DNA of 64,000 nt from Aeoliella mucimassa (GTDB lineage Bacteria; Planctomycetota; Planctomycetia; Pirellulales; Lacipirellulaceae). The stretch covers positions 310,001 to 374,000 of the forward strand of contig NZ_CP036278.1 of the NCBI RefSeq assembly GCF_007748035.1, given 5' to 3'. The notes under the pieces are model-generated. The model did not search any database and had not been told where the DNA came from. It worked only from the letters and a program-made list of their open reading frames with translations. The position numbers and the translations under genes are program-made. This document shows positions 44,848 through 53,160 of this stretch, piece after piece (the stretch's first letter is position 1; every line of letters starts with the position of its first letter).

Positions 44848-44911
44848 CACCGACACCTGGGCGCACTATACATGGTACCTCAGAAAAACGCACCACCGCC
44901 AGTTGTCGGTG
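44848..44911. repeat. REP-like inverted repeat, copy 2
   Basis: CACCGACACCTGGGCG (44848-44863) and CCGCCAGTTGTCGGTG (44896-44911) form an imperfect stem. The copy at 28667-28730 has near-identical arms but a different loop, so the arms are conserved and the loop is not. Confidence 0.55.
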
Positions 44912-45082
44912 GGCGAAGCCCAAGAGGCTAACCCCTCCGTGACGATCCGTGACGATCCGAGGCTACACCGAAACCGTCTCTCATATTCCATGCTCCGCGG
45001 GGCCTTGTTGAACAATTAGTCACAAACCTCCGTAAAAACTAACGTGGAATGGAACCACGTACCTTTTTTACGGAGATCGAAC

Positions 45083-46024
45083 ATGGCTACGAAAGAAAAA
45101 CGAACCTACAAAGTCACGAACTGGAAGGAGTATAACAAGTCGCTCATCGAGCGTGGAAACATCACTATTTGGTTTAGCGACGAGGCGTTGGAGAACTGGG
45201 AACATCCTAACGACCAGACAAAAGTCGGTCGCCCTTTTGTCTTCAGCGATACGGCGATCGAGTGCTTGCTGACGATTCGCGAACTGCTGAAACTTCCCTA
45301 TCGGCAGACTGAGGGATTCGGCCGCTCGCTGGTGGCGATGTTGGGCGTCGAGGCAGCGATTCCCAATTATTCTTCGCTCGCCAAGCGAGCCAGCAAGCTG
45401 AATGTTTCGCTCGATATCGCTAACAAGAGGGGCGACATCGATATCGTGGTGGATAGCACCGGCATGAAAGTGTTTGGCGAGGGCGAATGGAAGATGCGGA
45501 CGCATGGCAAGTCGAAGCGGCGGACATGGCGGAAGCTGCATTTGTCGGTGAATCCTGACACCCGCGAGATTGTGGCGGAGATTTTGACCGAGAACAGTTG
45601 CCACGATGCCGATGCGGTTCCCGAAATGCTGGAGCAGGTGGAGCAGCCCGTAAAAAAGTTTCACGGCGACGGTAGTTACGACAAGTGGAAGGTTTATGAA
45701 GGGCTGGAATCCGAAGGCATTGAGCCGGTGATTCCGCCGCAGCACAACGCCAAGATCAAACAACATGGCAACTCTGCGGAGGAGCCTTTGCCCCGGGACG
45801 AGGCAATTCGTCAGATTCGACGCAAGGGGCGTAGGAGTTGGAAAGAGGAAGTGGGCTATCATCGTAGAAGCTTGGCGGAAACGACCATGTACCGAGTGAA
45901 ACAAAGCTTTGGGAGCCATCTCAAAAACCGAGTATTCGAAAACCAACAAACGGAAGCCCGCTTGCGCTGTAAAATCATCAATCAATTCACCCAACTCGGG
46001 CTTCCACAGTTCGAGTGGAGTTAG
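45083..46024 (+). CDS. IS5-family (IS903-group) transposase, copy 2
   Basis: Protein identical to the transposase at 38062-39003 (313 residues, same DDE motifs). The ribosome-binding-site hairpin is present at 45028-45075. The frame is intact. Confidence 0.95.
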   Translation: MATKEKRTYKVTNWKEYNKSLIERGNITIWFSDEALENWEHPNDQTKVGRPFVFSDTAIECLLTIRELLKLPYRQTEGFGRSLVAMLGVEAAIPNYSSLAKRASKLNVSLDIANKRGDIDIVVDSTGMKVFGEGEWKMRTHGKSKRRTWRKLHLSVNPDTREIVAEILTENSCHDADAVPEMLEQVEQPVKKFHGDGSYDKWKVYEGLESEGIEPVIPPQHNAKIKQHGNSAEEPLPRDEAIRQIRRKGRRSWKEEVGYHRRSLAETTMYRVKQSFGSHLKNRVFENQQTEARLRCKIINQFTQLGLPQFEWS

Positions 46025-46104
46025 TCAACAAGGCCCTGTAAAATCATCAATCAATTCACCCAACTCGGGCTTCCACAGTTCGAGTGGAGTTAGTCAACAA
46101 GGCC
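45967..46104 (+). repeat. 69-bp tandem duplication of the IS right end
   Basis: The segment 45967-46035 (last transposase codons plus right inverted repeat) is repeated exactly at 46036-46104. The element therefore has two right ends in tandem. Confidence 0.92.
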
Positions 46105-46157
46105 GCTCCGCGGCCGGAATGGATGGATAAGAGCCAAATCGCTACCCTGGGAGAAGC

Positions 46158-46931
46158 TCAGTCGCGCGGGGTGTTTTCGGCCACCGTCGACGCATACTGA
46201 ATGGGGCCGACCATGGCGGTGTCGTTCTGGTGCCAGCCAACCACCACCGCCTCGCCCTCGGGCAAGGCATCCTGCAGTGCTAGGTAGAGATAGCCTTCGC
46301 CTTGCTTCCAGAACGCTACCTGCTGGGCAGCGATCCAAGTGGGGAAGCGGTCGCTCTCGAGCGTATAAACCCCATCGGGGCGGCCGTATTGCTTGGTGAG
46401 TATTTCGAGTCCCGAATCGTAGTGTACCGAAACAAGGCGATGCAAGTTTTTGTTCGAATTGGTAAAGAGCTTGACGATGCGTGGGCTCGCTTGCTTGCGA
46501 GCGAGCGACTCGCGGGCCGAGGCCATGAGTTCGGCCTCGTCCAGTTTGTAAATGCCGCGGCGGAGTTGTTCGAGCAACTCCGCAATTTGGTCATGCGTAT
46601 TCAGATCGCAAACCACGACAAGTGATTTGTTAGAGGGGAAGGGATGGACATTGCTCATCGGACCACCATTCACGGCCCAAATCTCAGAAGAGATGGTCGA
46701 GTGAATCAGCGCGGTCAGCCCGTCGAAGGCTTCGATGCCCACCACCGCATCAGGGTCCTGAGAGACAATGTCGCCGACATCATAGACGACGTTCGCGAGC
46801 GTGGTACTTCGGATGGCTTGCTGCTTCTCGGTGACTCCGTAATGGTAGCCAGCAAAGAAACCAGCGGTACAGAACATAAGGAACAGCAGCGTACCCAGAC
46901 TGAACCGCAGCCACGTGCGACGCTTCGCCAT
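46158..46931 (-). CDS. Membrane-anchored hypothetical protein
   Basis: A 257-residue protein. The N-terminus 'RTWLRFSLGTLLFLMFCTAGFFAGYHYGV' is the planctomycete 'RFSLGTLL' anchor. The rest is a mixed alpha/beta domain without recognised family ('NKSLVVVCDLNTHDQIAELLEQL', 'WKQGEGYLYLALQDALPEGEAVVVGW'). The first part after the anchor resembles secretin/N-like 'L-x-x-V-Y-x-V-x-D-I' segments (LANVVYDVGDIV), but this is weak. The ATG at 46931 has GGGAGGGA upstream. It lies 27 bp downstream of cysN/C, in the same direction. Confidence 0.6.
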   Translation of the reverse strand: MAKRRTWLRFSLGTLLFLMFCTAGFFAGYHYGVTEKQQAIRSTTLANVVYDVGDIVSQDPDAVVGIEAFDGLTALIHSTISSEIWAVNGGPMSNVHPFPSNKSLVVVCDLNTHDQIAELLEQLRRGIYKLDEAELMASARESLARKQASPRIVKLFTNSNKNLHRLVSVHYDSGLEILTKQYGRPDGVYTLESDRFPTWIAAQQVAFWKQGEGYLYLALQDALPEGEAVVVGWHQNDTAMVGPIQYASTVAENTPRD

Positions 46932-46958
46932 CTCATCCCTCCCTGGTAGTGGATCGAG

Positions 46959-48884
46959 TTAAATCACCCCGCGAGCCTCCAGCAATTCTACCACCTGCTT
47001 CGCACACTCTTCAATCGACGACTCGTGCGTGTTGAGCACCAAGTCGGGGGTCGCTGGGGCTTCGTATTCGGCAGAGACGCCGGGGAACGAGGCCAGCTCG
47101 CCGGCGTCGGCCTTCGCGTACACGCCTTGCTCGTCGTGCTCGCGGCACCACTCCACGGGAGCGGCCACGTGGGCGACGATAAACCGCTCGCGTCCCACCA
47201 CGTCGGCCGCCTTCTGGCGGACCGCTTCGTGCGGGGCGACGAACGCGGCGATAGTGATCAGGCCCGAGTTGTTCAGCGTCTTGGCCACCTCGGCCGCGCG
47301 GCGAACGTTTTCGCTACGATCGTCGACCGAGAACCCAAGGTCGCGCGACAGGCCGCGACGCATGTTCTGGCCATCGATCACCGCAACCGCCCGACCACGG
47401 TCGAACAGCATTCGCTCCACCGCGTTGGCGATCGGAGTCTTGCCGGCCGCTGGCAGGCCAGTCAGCAGCACCGTGGCTGGCTTCTGACCGTAGCGAGCCT
47501 CGCGTTCGTCGGGCGTTACCGGGCTGGTGCGGGCTTCGAGCGTCTCGCGAGCTTCGTCGGCCCAGTGGTCCGACTCCTCGGCTGTCTTGCGGTCGAGAAT
47601 CATGCCAGCGGCCACGGTGATGTTCGACACGCGGTCGACCACGATGAACGCACCGGTGCCTTTGTTGCGACGATAATCGTCGAGCGCAATCGGCTGGCTC
47701 AGCTGAATCTGGCAGCGACCAATTTGGTTGAGCTTCAGCTCGGCCGCAGGACTGCGATGCAGCGTGTTGACGTCGATCTCGTAACGCAGCGTACTGATGC
47801 GGCCCGGCACCAGACTACAGGCGTGCTTGATCAAATAGTCCTTGCCCGGCAGCAACGGCTGCTCGGCCATCCAGACGATCGACGCGTCGAACTTGTCGGT
47901 AATGTTCGGCTGGTTGTCGGGGCGGACGAGCAGGTCGCCGCGGCTGATGTCGATCTCGTCCTCAGTAGTGAGCGTGACCGACAGCGGGGCGAACGCTTCT
48001 TCGAGCTCGCCATCGAAAGTGACGATGCTCTTCACTTTGCTCGTTTTCTTGGAAGGGAGCGCCATGATGGTGTCCCCCTTCGAGATCGTGCCCGAAGCGA
48101 TGGTGCCGCAGAAACCACGGAAGTCGAGGTTCGGCCGATTCACAAACTGCACCGGCATGCGGAAGTCGATCAGGTTGCGGTCCGACGCGATATGCACGTT
48201 CTCCAAGTGGTGCATGAGCGTCGAGCCCTCGTACCACGGAGTGTTCGGGCTGTGCTCCAGCAGGTTATCGCCTTTGAGCGCGCTGATCGGGATAAAGTGC
48301 TGGTCGGGCATTTCGAGCCGCGTGGCGAAGTCGCGGTATTCGCGGACGATCTCGTTGAAGCGATCTTCGCTGAAGTCGACCAGGTCCATCTTGTTCACGG
48401 CTACCAGCACGTGCTTGATGCCGAGCAGCGAGACGATGAACGAGTGCCGCTTGGTTTGGGTCATCACGCCATGGCGGGCGTCGATCAGGATGATCGCCAG
48501 GTCGCAGGTCGAAGCCCCGGTGGCCATGTTGCGTGTGTACTGCTCGTGGCCCGGGCAGTCGGCGATGATGAACTTCCGCTTGGCGGTCGAGAAGTAGCGG
48601 TACGCCACGTCGATGGTGATGCCCTGCTCGCGCTCGGCCTTCAGGCCGTCGGTCAAGAGCGCGGGGTCGAACCCGCCGGTGGTGCCATGCTTGATGGAGT
48701 CTTTCTCGATGGCTGCGAGGGTGTCCTCGTAAATCATCTTCGACTCGTACAGCAGCATGCCAATCAGCGTGCTTTTTCCGTCGTCCACCGAACCACACGT
48801 AAGGAACCGCAACAGCTCCTTATTCTCGTGCTGCTTCAGGTAGGCATCGATGTCGGTGGCAATAAGATCAGATTGATGGGACAT
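46959..48884 (-). CDS. cysNC: Sulfate adenylyltransferase large subunit fused to APS kinase (CysN/C)
   Basis: A 641-residue fusion. The first 430 or so residues are the GTPase subunit of ATP sulfurylase: G1 '[13 protein letters not shown]', G3 '[11 protein letters not shown]' and G4 'NKMD', followed by the two beta-barrel domains. The remainder is APS kinase: P-loop 'GLPAAGKT', '[27 protein letters not shown]' and '[12 protein letters not shown]'. With CysD it converts sulfate and ATP into APS, which the kinase part phosphorylates to PAPS. The kinase P-loop lacks the usual 'SGSGKS' form and 'FISPFR' has become 'FVAPHE', so its activity is somewhat uncertain. In related genomes cysD directly precedes cysN; here an IS and an S23 gene lie between. 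Confidence 0.93.
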   Translation of the reverse strand: MSHQSDLIATDIDAYLKQHENKELLRFLTCGSVDDGKSTLIGMLLYESKMIYEDTLAAIEKDSIKHGTTGGFDPALLTDGLKAEREQGITIDVAYRYFSTAKRKFIIADCPGHEQYTRNMATGASTCDLAIILIDARHGVMTQTKRHSFIVSLLGIKHVLVAVNKMDLVDFSEDRFNEIVREYRDFATRLEMPDQHFIPISALKGDNLLEHSPNTPWYEGSTLMHHLENVHIASDRNLIDFRMPVQFVNRPNLDFRGFCGTIASGTISKGDTIMALPSKKTSKVKSIVTFDGELEEAFAPLSVTLTTEDEIDISRGDLLVRPDNQPNITDKFDASIVWMAEQPLLPGKDYLIKHACSLVPGRISTLRYEIDVNTLHRSPAAELKLNQIGRCQIQLSQPIALDDYRRNKGTGAFIVVDRVSNITVAAGMILDRKTAEESDHWADEARETLEARTSPVTPDEREARYGQKPATVLLTGLPAAGKTPIANAVERMLFDRGRAVAVIDGQNMRRGLSRDLGFSVDDRSENVRRAAEVAKTLNNSGLITIAAFVAPHEAVRQKAADVVGRERFIVAHVAAPVEWCREHDEQGVYAKADAGELASFPGVSAEYEAPATPDLVLNTHESSIEECAKQVVELLEARGVI

Positions 48885-48910
48885 GACAATTATGATTTAT
48901 GAATGATGAT

Positions 48911-49297
48911 TTATGATTTGGTCTGTCGGTTGGCCGGCGACTTGGTGTTGTTCGATTTGGCTGATTTGACGGTTGCCGTGAGGATGGCAACAAGCTGATT
49001 GCACTCGTCGATCAGGTTGGATAGTTTCTTTTGTGTAAAGATTTCAGAGTCTGCCAATAGCTCTAACCAGTAAATGGTTTCATCGCCTTCTCTCAGGCAT
49101 ATCTCCAGGGTCGAAATGAAGTGCCGTTTGGAGGAGGCTCGAAGAGCTTCACGATAGTTTGCTCCAATCGAAGTTCCTGACCTCAGTAGCTGACGACCCA
49201 GGATGTCCGCTTCTCGTGATTTAGGAAGTGCTGCTGAGAGACGAATGATTCGTAGTGCAAAGCTCTTGGTTCTATCCTTGAGGTCACTCTGGTTCAT
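48911..49297 (-). CDS. Four-helix-bundle protein (S23/intervening-sequence family)
   Basis: A 128-residue protein with the family pattern: 'LKDRTKSFALRIIRLSAALP', 'LGRQLLRSGTSIGANYREALRASSKRHFISTLEICLREGDETIYWLELLADS' and 'LIDECNQLVAIL'. Members were first seen inside 23S rRNA intervening sequences and often occur as single-gene insertions with A/T-rich flanks. Here short repeats of TGATTTATG flank it (48890-48917 and, inverted, 50379-50387). Function unknown. Start 49297 has GGGGGGA upstream. It sits between cysN/C and the IS, inside what should be the cysDN operon. Confidence 0.85.
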   Translation of the reverse strand: MNQSDLKDRTKSFALRIIRLSAALPKSREADILGRQLLRSGTSIGANYREALRASSKRHFISTLEICLREGDETIYWLELLADSEIFTQKKLSNLIDECNQLVAILTATVKSAKSNNTKSPANRQTKS

Positions 49298-49340
49298 CTT
49301 GTCCCCCCGCTTGCGCAAATCAGAAATCATACTCCTTGAT

Positions 49341-50375
49341 GGCCTTGTTGACTAACTCCACTCGAACTGTGGAAGCCCGAGTTGGGTGAATTGATTGATG
49401 ATTTTACAGCGCAAGCGGGCTTCCGTTTGTTGGTTTTCGAATACTCGGTTTTTGAGATGGCTCCCAAAGCTTTGTTTCACTCGGTACATGGTCGTTTCCG
49501 CCAAGCTTCTACGATGATAGCCCACTTCCTCTTTCCAACTCCTACGCCCCTTGCGTCGAATCTGACGAATTGCCTCGTCCCGGGGCAAAGGCTCCTCCGC
49601 AGAGTTGCCATGTTGTTTGATCTTGGCGTTGTGCTGCGGCGGAATCACCGGCTCAATGCCTTCGGATTCCAGCCCTTCATAAACCTTCCACTTGTCGTAA
49701 CTACCGTCGCCGTGAAACTTTTTTACGGGCTGCTCCACCTGCTCCAGCATTTCGGGAACCGCATCGGCATCGTGGCAACTGTTCTCGGTCAAAATCTCCG
49801 CCACAATCTCGCGGGTGTCAGGATTCACCGACAAATGCAGCTTCCGCCATGTCCGCCGCTTCGACTTGCCATGCGTCCGCATCTTCCATTCGCCCTCGCC
49901 AAACACTTTCATGCCGGTGCTATCCACCACGATATCGATGTCGCCCCTCTTGTTAGCGATATCGAGCGAAACATTCAGCTTGCTGGCTCGCTTGGCGAGC
50001 GAAGAATAATTGGGAATCGCTGCCTCGACGCCCAACATCGCCACCAGCGAGCGGCCGAATCCCTCAGTCTGCCGATAGGGAAGTTTCAGCAGTTCGCGAA
50101 TCGTCAGCAAGCACTCGATCGCCGTATCGCTGAAGACAAAAGGGCGACCGACTTTTGTCTGGTCGTTAGGATGTTCCCAGTTCTCCAACGCCTCGTCGCT
50201 AAACCAAATAGTGATGTTTCCACGCTCGATGAGCGACTTGTTATACTCCTTCCAGTTCGTGACTTTGTAGGTTCGTTTTTCTTTCGTAGCCATGTTCGAT
50301 CTCCGTAAAAAAGGTACGTGGTTCCATTCCACGTTAGTTTTTACGGAGGTTTGTGACTAATTGTTCAACAAGGCC
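49341..50375 (-). mobile_element. IS5-family (IS903-group) element, copy 3, without target duplication
   Basis: A 1035-bp element, essentially identical to copies 1 and 2 but inverted. Its ends are complete. The flanking nonamers differ: CTCCTTGAT (49332-49340) and CTTCATAAA (50376-50384), so no target duplication exists. It begins nine bases after the cysD stop. Confidence 0.93.
49352..50293 (-). CDS. IS5-family (IS903-group) transposase, copy 3
   Basis: Protein identical to those at 38062-39003 and 45083-46024. The leader hairpin that includes the ribosome binding site is at 50301-50348. The frame is intact. Confidence 0.95.
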   Translation of the reverse strand: MATKEKRTYKVTNWKEYNKSLIERGNITIWFSDEALENWEHPNDQTKVGRPFVFSDTAIECLLTIRELLKLPYRQTEGFGRSLVAMLGVEAAIPNYSSLAKRASKLNVSLDIANKRGDIDIVVDSTGMKVFGEGEWKMRTHGKSKRRTWRKLHLSVNPDTREIVAEILTENSCHDADAVPEMLEQVEQPVKKFHGDGSYDKWKVYEGLESEGIEPVIPPQHNAKIKQHGNSAEEPLPRDEAIRQIRRKGRRSWKEEVGYHRRSLAETTMYRVKQSFGSHLKNRVFENQQTEARLRCKIINQFTQLGLPQFEWS

Positions 50376-50384
50376 CTTCATAAA

Positions 50385-51305
50385 TCAGAAGTATCCTTCC
50401 TTCTTCTTGTCTTCCATGCCGCCTTCTTCGTCGTCGTCGACGCCGCGGCCTTGGCGTTCGCTGGTGGTCGCTAGCAGCATCTCTTGGATGATCTCGGGCA
50501 GCGTCGTGGCGGTGCTTTCCACGGCGCCGGTCAGCGGGTAGCAGCCGAGCGTACGGAAGCGAACCATTTTCATTTCGGGCTCTTCGCCTGGCTCGAGCTT
50601 CAGCCGTTCGTCATCGACCATTACCAGGGTCTCGGCTCCCTTCATCTTGCGACGAACGACCGGGCGCTTGTCGGCGAAGTAGAGCGGCACGATCGGGATG
50701 TTCTCGAGGTGGATGTATTGCCAGACGTCGAGTTCGGTCCAGTTCGATAGGGGGAACACGCGAATCGACTCGCCTTTGTTCACCTTCGTGTTGTACAGGT
50801 TCCAAAGTTCAGGGCGTTGGTTCTTGGGGTCCCAGCGATGGAACTTATCGCGGAAGCTAAACACCCGCTCCTTCGCGCGGCTCTTCTCTTCGTCGCGGCG
50901 GGCACCACCGAACGCGGCGTCGAAGCCATGCTTGTCGAGCGCCTGCTTGAGTCCCTCGGTCTTCATCACCGTGGTGTGCTTGCCACCTTGGGTCAGCGGG
51001 TCGAGCCCCAGCTTGCGACCTTCCTCGTTGATGTGCACGATCAGGTCCCAGCCGAGCTGCTTGCGGATGAGTTGCTCGCGGAACTCAATCATCTCGCGGA
51101 ACTTCCACGTCGTGTCGACGTGCATCAGCGGAAACGGCGGCTTGCCAGGGTAGAACGCCTTTTCGGCCAGGCGGACCATCACCGACGAATCCTTACCAAC
51201 CGAGTAAAGCATCACCGGATTGGAGAACTCGGCAGCCACTTCGCGAATGATGTGGATGCTCTCGGCTTCAAGCTGCTTAAGATGCGTAAGGCTATAAGAT
51301 GACAT
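50385..51305 (-). CDS. cysD: Sulfate adenylyltransferase small subunit CysD
   Basis: A 306-residue ATP sulfurylase catalytic subunit. The PP-loop '[19 protein letters not shown]' binds ATP. '[19 protein letters not shown]', '[18 protein letters not shown]', '[15 protein letters not shown]' and '[16 protein letters not shown]' are standard CysD motifs. With CysN it makes APS from sulfate and ATP for assimilation or sulfation. The gene is complete, but an IS begins nine bases past its stop, so transcription into cysN/C is probably altered. Confidence 0.95.
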   Translation of the reverse strand: MSSYSLTHLKQLEAESIHIIREVAAEFSNPVMLYSVGKDSSVMVRLAEKAFYPGKPPFPLMHVDTTWKFREMIEFREQLIRKQLGWDLIVHINEEGRKLGLDPLTQGGKHTTVMKTEGLKQALDKHGFDAAFGGARRDEEKSRAKERVFSFRDKFHRWDPKNQRPELWNLYNTKVNKGESIRVFPLSNWTELDVWQYIHLENIPIVPLYFADKRPVVRRKMKGAETLVMVDDERLKLEPGEEPEMKMVRFRTLGCYPLTGAVESTATTLPEIIQEMLLATTSERQGRGVDDDEEGGMEDKKKEGYF

Positions 51306-51533
51306 CGGCAGGTGAGAGGGGGGAGAGTGGATGGTGGACAGGGCGTCGAAGGCTCGCCCGCGGGCGAGGCGGGCAAAACCAACATCATCGGCAGAATAAC
51401 GAGTGGCGTCCAGGGTGCTTTCGCGAGCCTGTCACCCGATCGCGGCGTTCCGTCGCTGCTTTCACCAGCAGCATAGGCGGGTTTGGCGAACCAGCAAGCG
51501 ACACAGTTGCGGGGAAACTCGCCGGATTCTCGG

Positions 51534-51926
51534 TTATTCGCCCCGTTTGCGGAGCATGACCGCTCCGCCGCCGGCGATGATTAGTCCCACGATCGACATT
51601 GCCTTGCCGGTGTACTGGTGAAAGGTCCGCGCTCGCTCCAAGCGGTTGCGGGCCTGGTTGAGTTCGGCGCGAGCGGTCTCTAGATCGGGCGGAGCTTCGG
51701 CGTTGTCGTCGGAGTGCTCACCCTCGTCGTGGGTGTGTCCCGACGAGGCGGCGTGGGCCGACTCGTACGCGGCGGCAAACTCCTGGTAGTCCTGTTCGCT
51801 CCAAACCTGGTCGGGAGCCACGAGCCAGTTCCAGCTCAATCCCACCAGCACCAACACCAACCCCACGCCGACCAGGGCGTAGGCCCAGGGACTCGCGGTA
51901 GACTCCGATTGCTTGGCGTTCGACAT
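51534..51926 (-). CDS. Small membrane protein with central coiled coil
   Basis: A 130-residue protein with an N-terminal transmembrane helix (WAYALVGVGLVLVLVGLSWNWLV) and a His/Asp/Glu-rich segment (HTHDEGEHSDDNAE) that could bind metal. A coiled coil 'LETARAELNQARNRLERARTF' and a second helix (MSIVGLIIAGGGAVMLRKRG) follow. No family was recognised. It lies 46 bp after the DUF1559 gene in the same direction. Confidence 0.65.
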   Translation of the reverse strand: MSNAKQSESTASPWAYALVGVGLVLVLVGLSWNWLVAPDQVWSEQDYQEFAAAYESAHAASSGHTHDEGEHSDDNAEAPPDLETARAELNQARNRLERARTFHQYTGKAMSIVGLIIAGGGAVMLRKRGE

Positions 51927-51972
51927 CGATTCAATCCGTCGTGAGCGTCGTTCTTGCTATCGACGGGCCTGC

Positions 51973-53034
51973 TTAGGGTGGGGGGATGATCTCGCCATCG
52001 TTGATGCCAATCATGTACAGCATGGCGTACTCGTTGATGTCGTCGGCGAGGAACTCGACGTGCCCATCAACGAAGCAGGTGACCACGCCGTTGAGGTGCA
52101 GGCTACGCGGAGCGGCCGAAATGTAACCGTAGTACTGGGCGTTGCAGGGCATGCCTTCGAATTGGGCGGCCGCTGGGTTAGGGCATTCGTAGAGTACGTC
52201 GGGCCATTCGCCGTTGGGCACCTGAGTGAGTCCCAGCGAGTTGGCGTTCGGCGTATAGACATAGCCGCCAGGGCTGTCTTTCTCTTGCGATGCGCCGTAG
52301 TAGGTGGGATGAAAATCCATCGACAGCAAACTAGCGCCCGACCATGGCAACAGCCACGCCCCGCGTTGATCGGCCGGCAAGTCCCGCGAGCGTACCTCGG
52401 ACAGCAGCAGCGTGAAGGTGGTGCCATCCTCGATGCGGCGGAGCGACATGCCGTACAAAGCCATCGGACCGGTGTGATAGTACGAGTCGATATGGAACGG
52501 GCTGGCGTACGCGGCGTAGTTGGCTTTGCCGATCGAGGTCTGGCGGGTGCCATAGCCACGCGAAGTTGCGAACTGGCGGCCAAGCGTTTCGCCACTCGGA
52601 CAGAGCAGCGTAGCAGGTGGGTTTTGCAGCACTTCGTCGGGAGCAGCGGTTACGTGCTTGGTGGGATCGATCGCGTCGTGGATTGCTTCCTGTTCCATCT
52701 GGGGAAGCAGGTCGTAGATCCAGTTTTGGTTGGTGCCCGACTTCAAGTCGACTCGCCAATCGCCATACGACCAGTACAACGCCTCGGACGGCGGATCGAA
52801 GTGACCCGCCGCGGGTAGCTTGCCACTGGCCGACGCGAAGTTCTGCGCTGCCAGGCCGAGTTGCTTCGCGTTATTCGAACATTGAATCCGGCGTGCTGCC
52901 TCGCGGGCTTGCTGCACGGCTGGAAGCAGCAGCGATACCAGCACCCCGATAATGGCAATTACCACCAGCAGTTCCACCAAAGTGAAACCACACCGCAGCC
53001 AAGTCGCGCTGTGAGGTTGCCGGGAGTTGATCAC
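51973..53034 (-). CDS. DUF1559 pseudopilin-like protein
   Basis: A 353-residue protein of the planctomycete DUF1559 family. The N-terminus 'GFTLVELLVVIAIIGVLVSLLLPAVQQAREAARRIQC' is a type IV prepilin cleavage/methylation site with its helix. 'NNAKQLGLAAQNFA' follows, and the C-terminal 'FVDGHVEFLADDIN...MYMIGINDGE' is the usual H-x-G-G-x-N-x-x-F-x-D-G-type ending. These proteins are very numerous in planctomycetes and are thought to be exported pseudopilins. The start is a GTG at 53034. It is downstream of rseP by about 125 bp in the same direction. Confidence 0.92.
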   Translation of the reverse strand: MINSRQPHSATWLRCGFTLVELLVVIAIIGVLVSLLLPAVQQAREAARRIQCSNNAKQLGLAAQNFASASGKLPAAGHFDPPSEALYWSYGDWRVDLKSGTNQNWIYDLLPQMEQEAIHDAIDPTKHVTAAPDEVLQNPPATLLCPSGETLGRQFATSRGYGTRQTSIGKANYAAYASPFHIDSYYHTGPMALYGMSLRRIEDGTTFTLLLSEVRSRDLPADQRGAWLLPWSGASLLSMDFHPTYYGASQEKDSPGGYVYTPNANSLGLTQVPNGEWPDVLYECPNPAAAQFEGMPCNAQYYGYISAAPRSLHLNGVVTCFVDGHVEFLADDINEYAMLYMIGINDGEIIPPP

Positions 53035-53160
53035 TTACCGAATTCCAATCGAACGAAGGATGCAGGGAAGCTTACCGTCGACGATCAGTATAGCCGGAGA
53101 TCGCAGTTCTGTGGAATGTTTTGTCGATCGTCCGACTCGGGTTTATCGGGCAAATTGCGC

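Larger units (their letters stand above)
45001..46104 (+). mobile_element. IS5-family (IS903-group) element, copy 2, with duplicated right end
   Basis: A 1035-bp element (45001-46035), essentially identical to copy 1, followed directly by a second copy of its last 69 bp (46036-46104). The 9-bp target duplication GCTCCGCGG lies at 44992-45000 and at 46105-46113, that is, outside the extra segment. Confidence 0.92.

Noticed and set aside
47025-48902. 625-codon open frame opposite cysN/C
   Set aside because: Antisense shadow of a conserved enzyme, without start signals.
49332-50384. A composite transposon bounded by IS903-group copies 2 and 3
   Set aside because: Copy 2 has its own matching target duplication on both sides, so the two copies inserted independently; the DNA between them is core (cysN/C).
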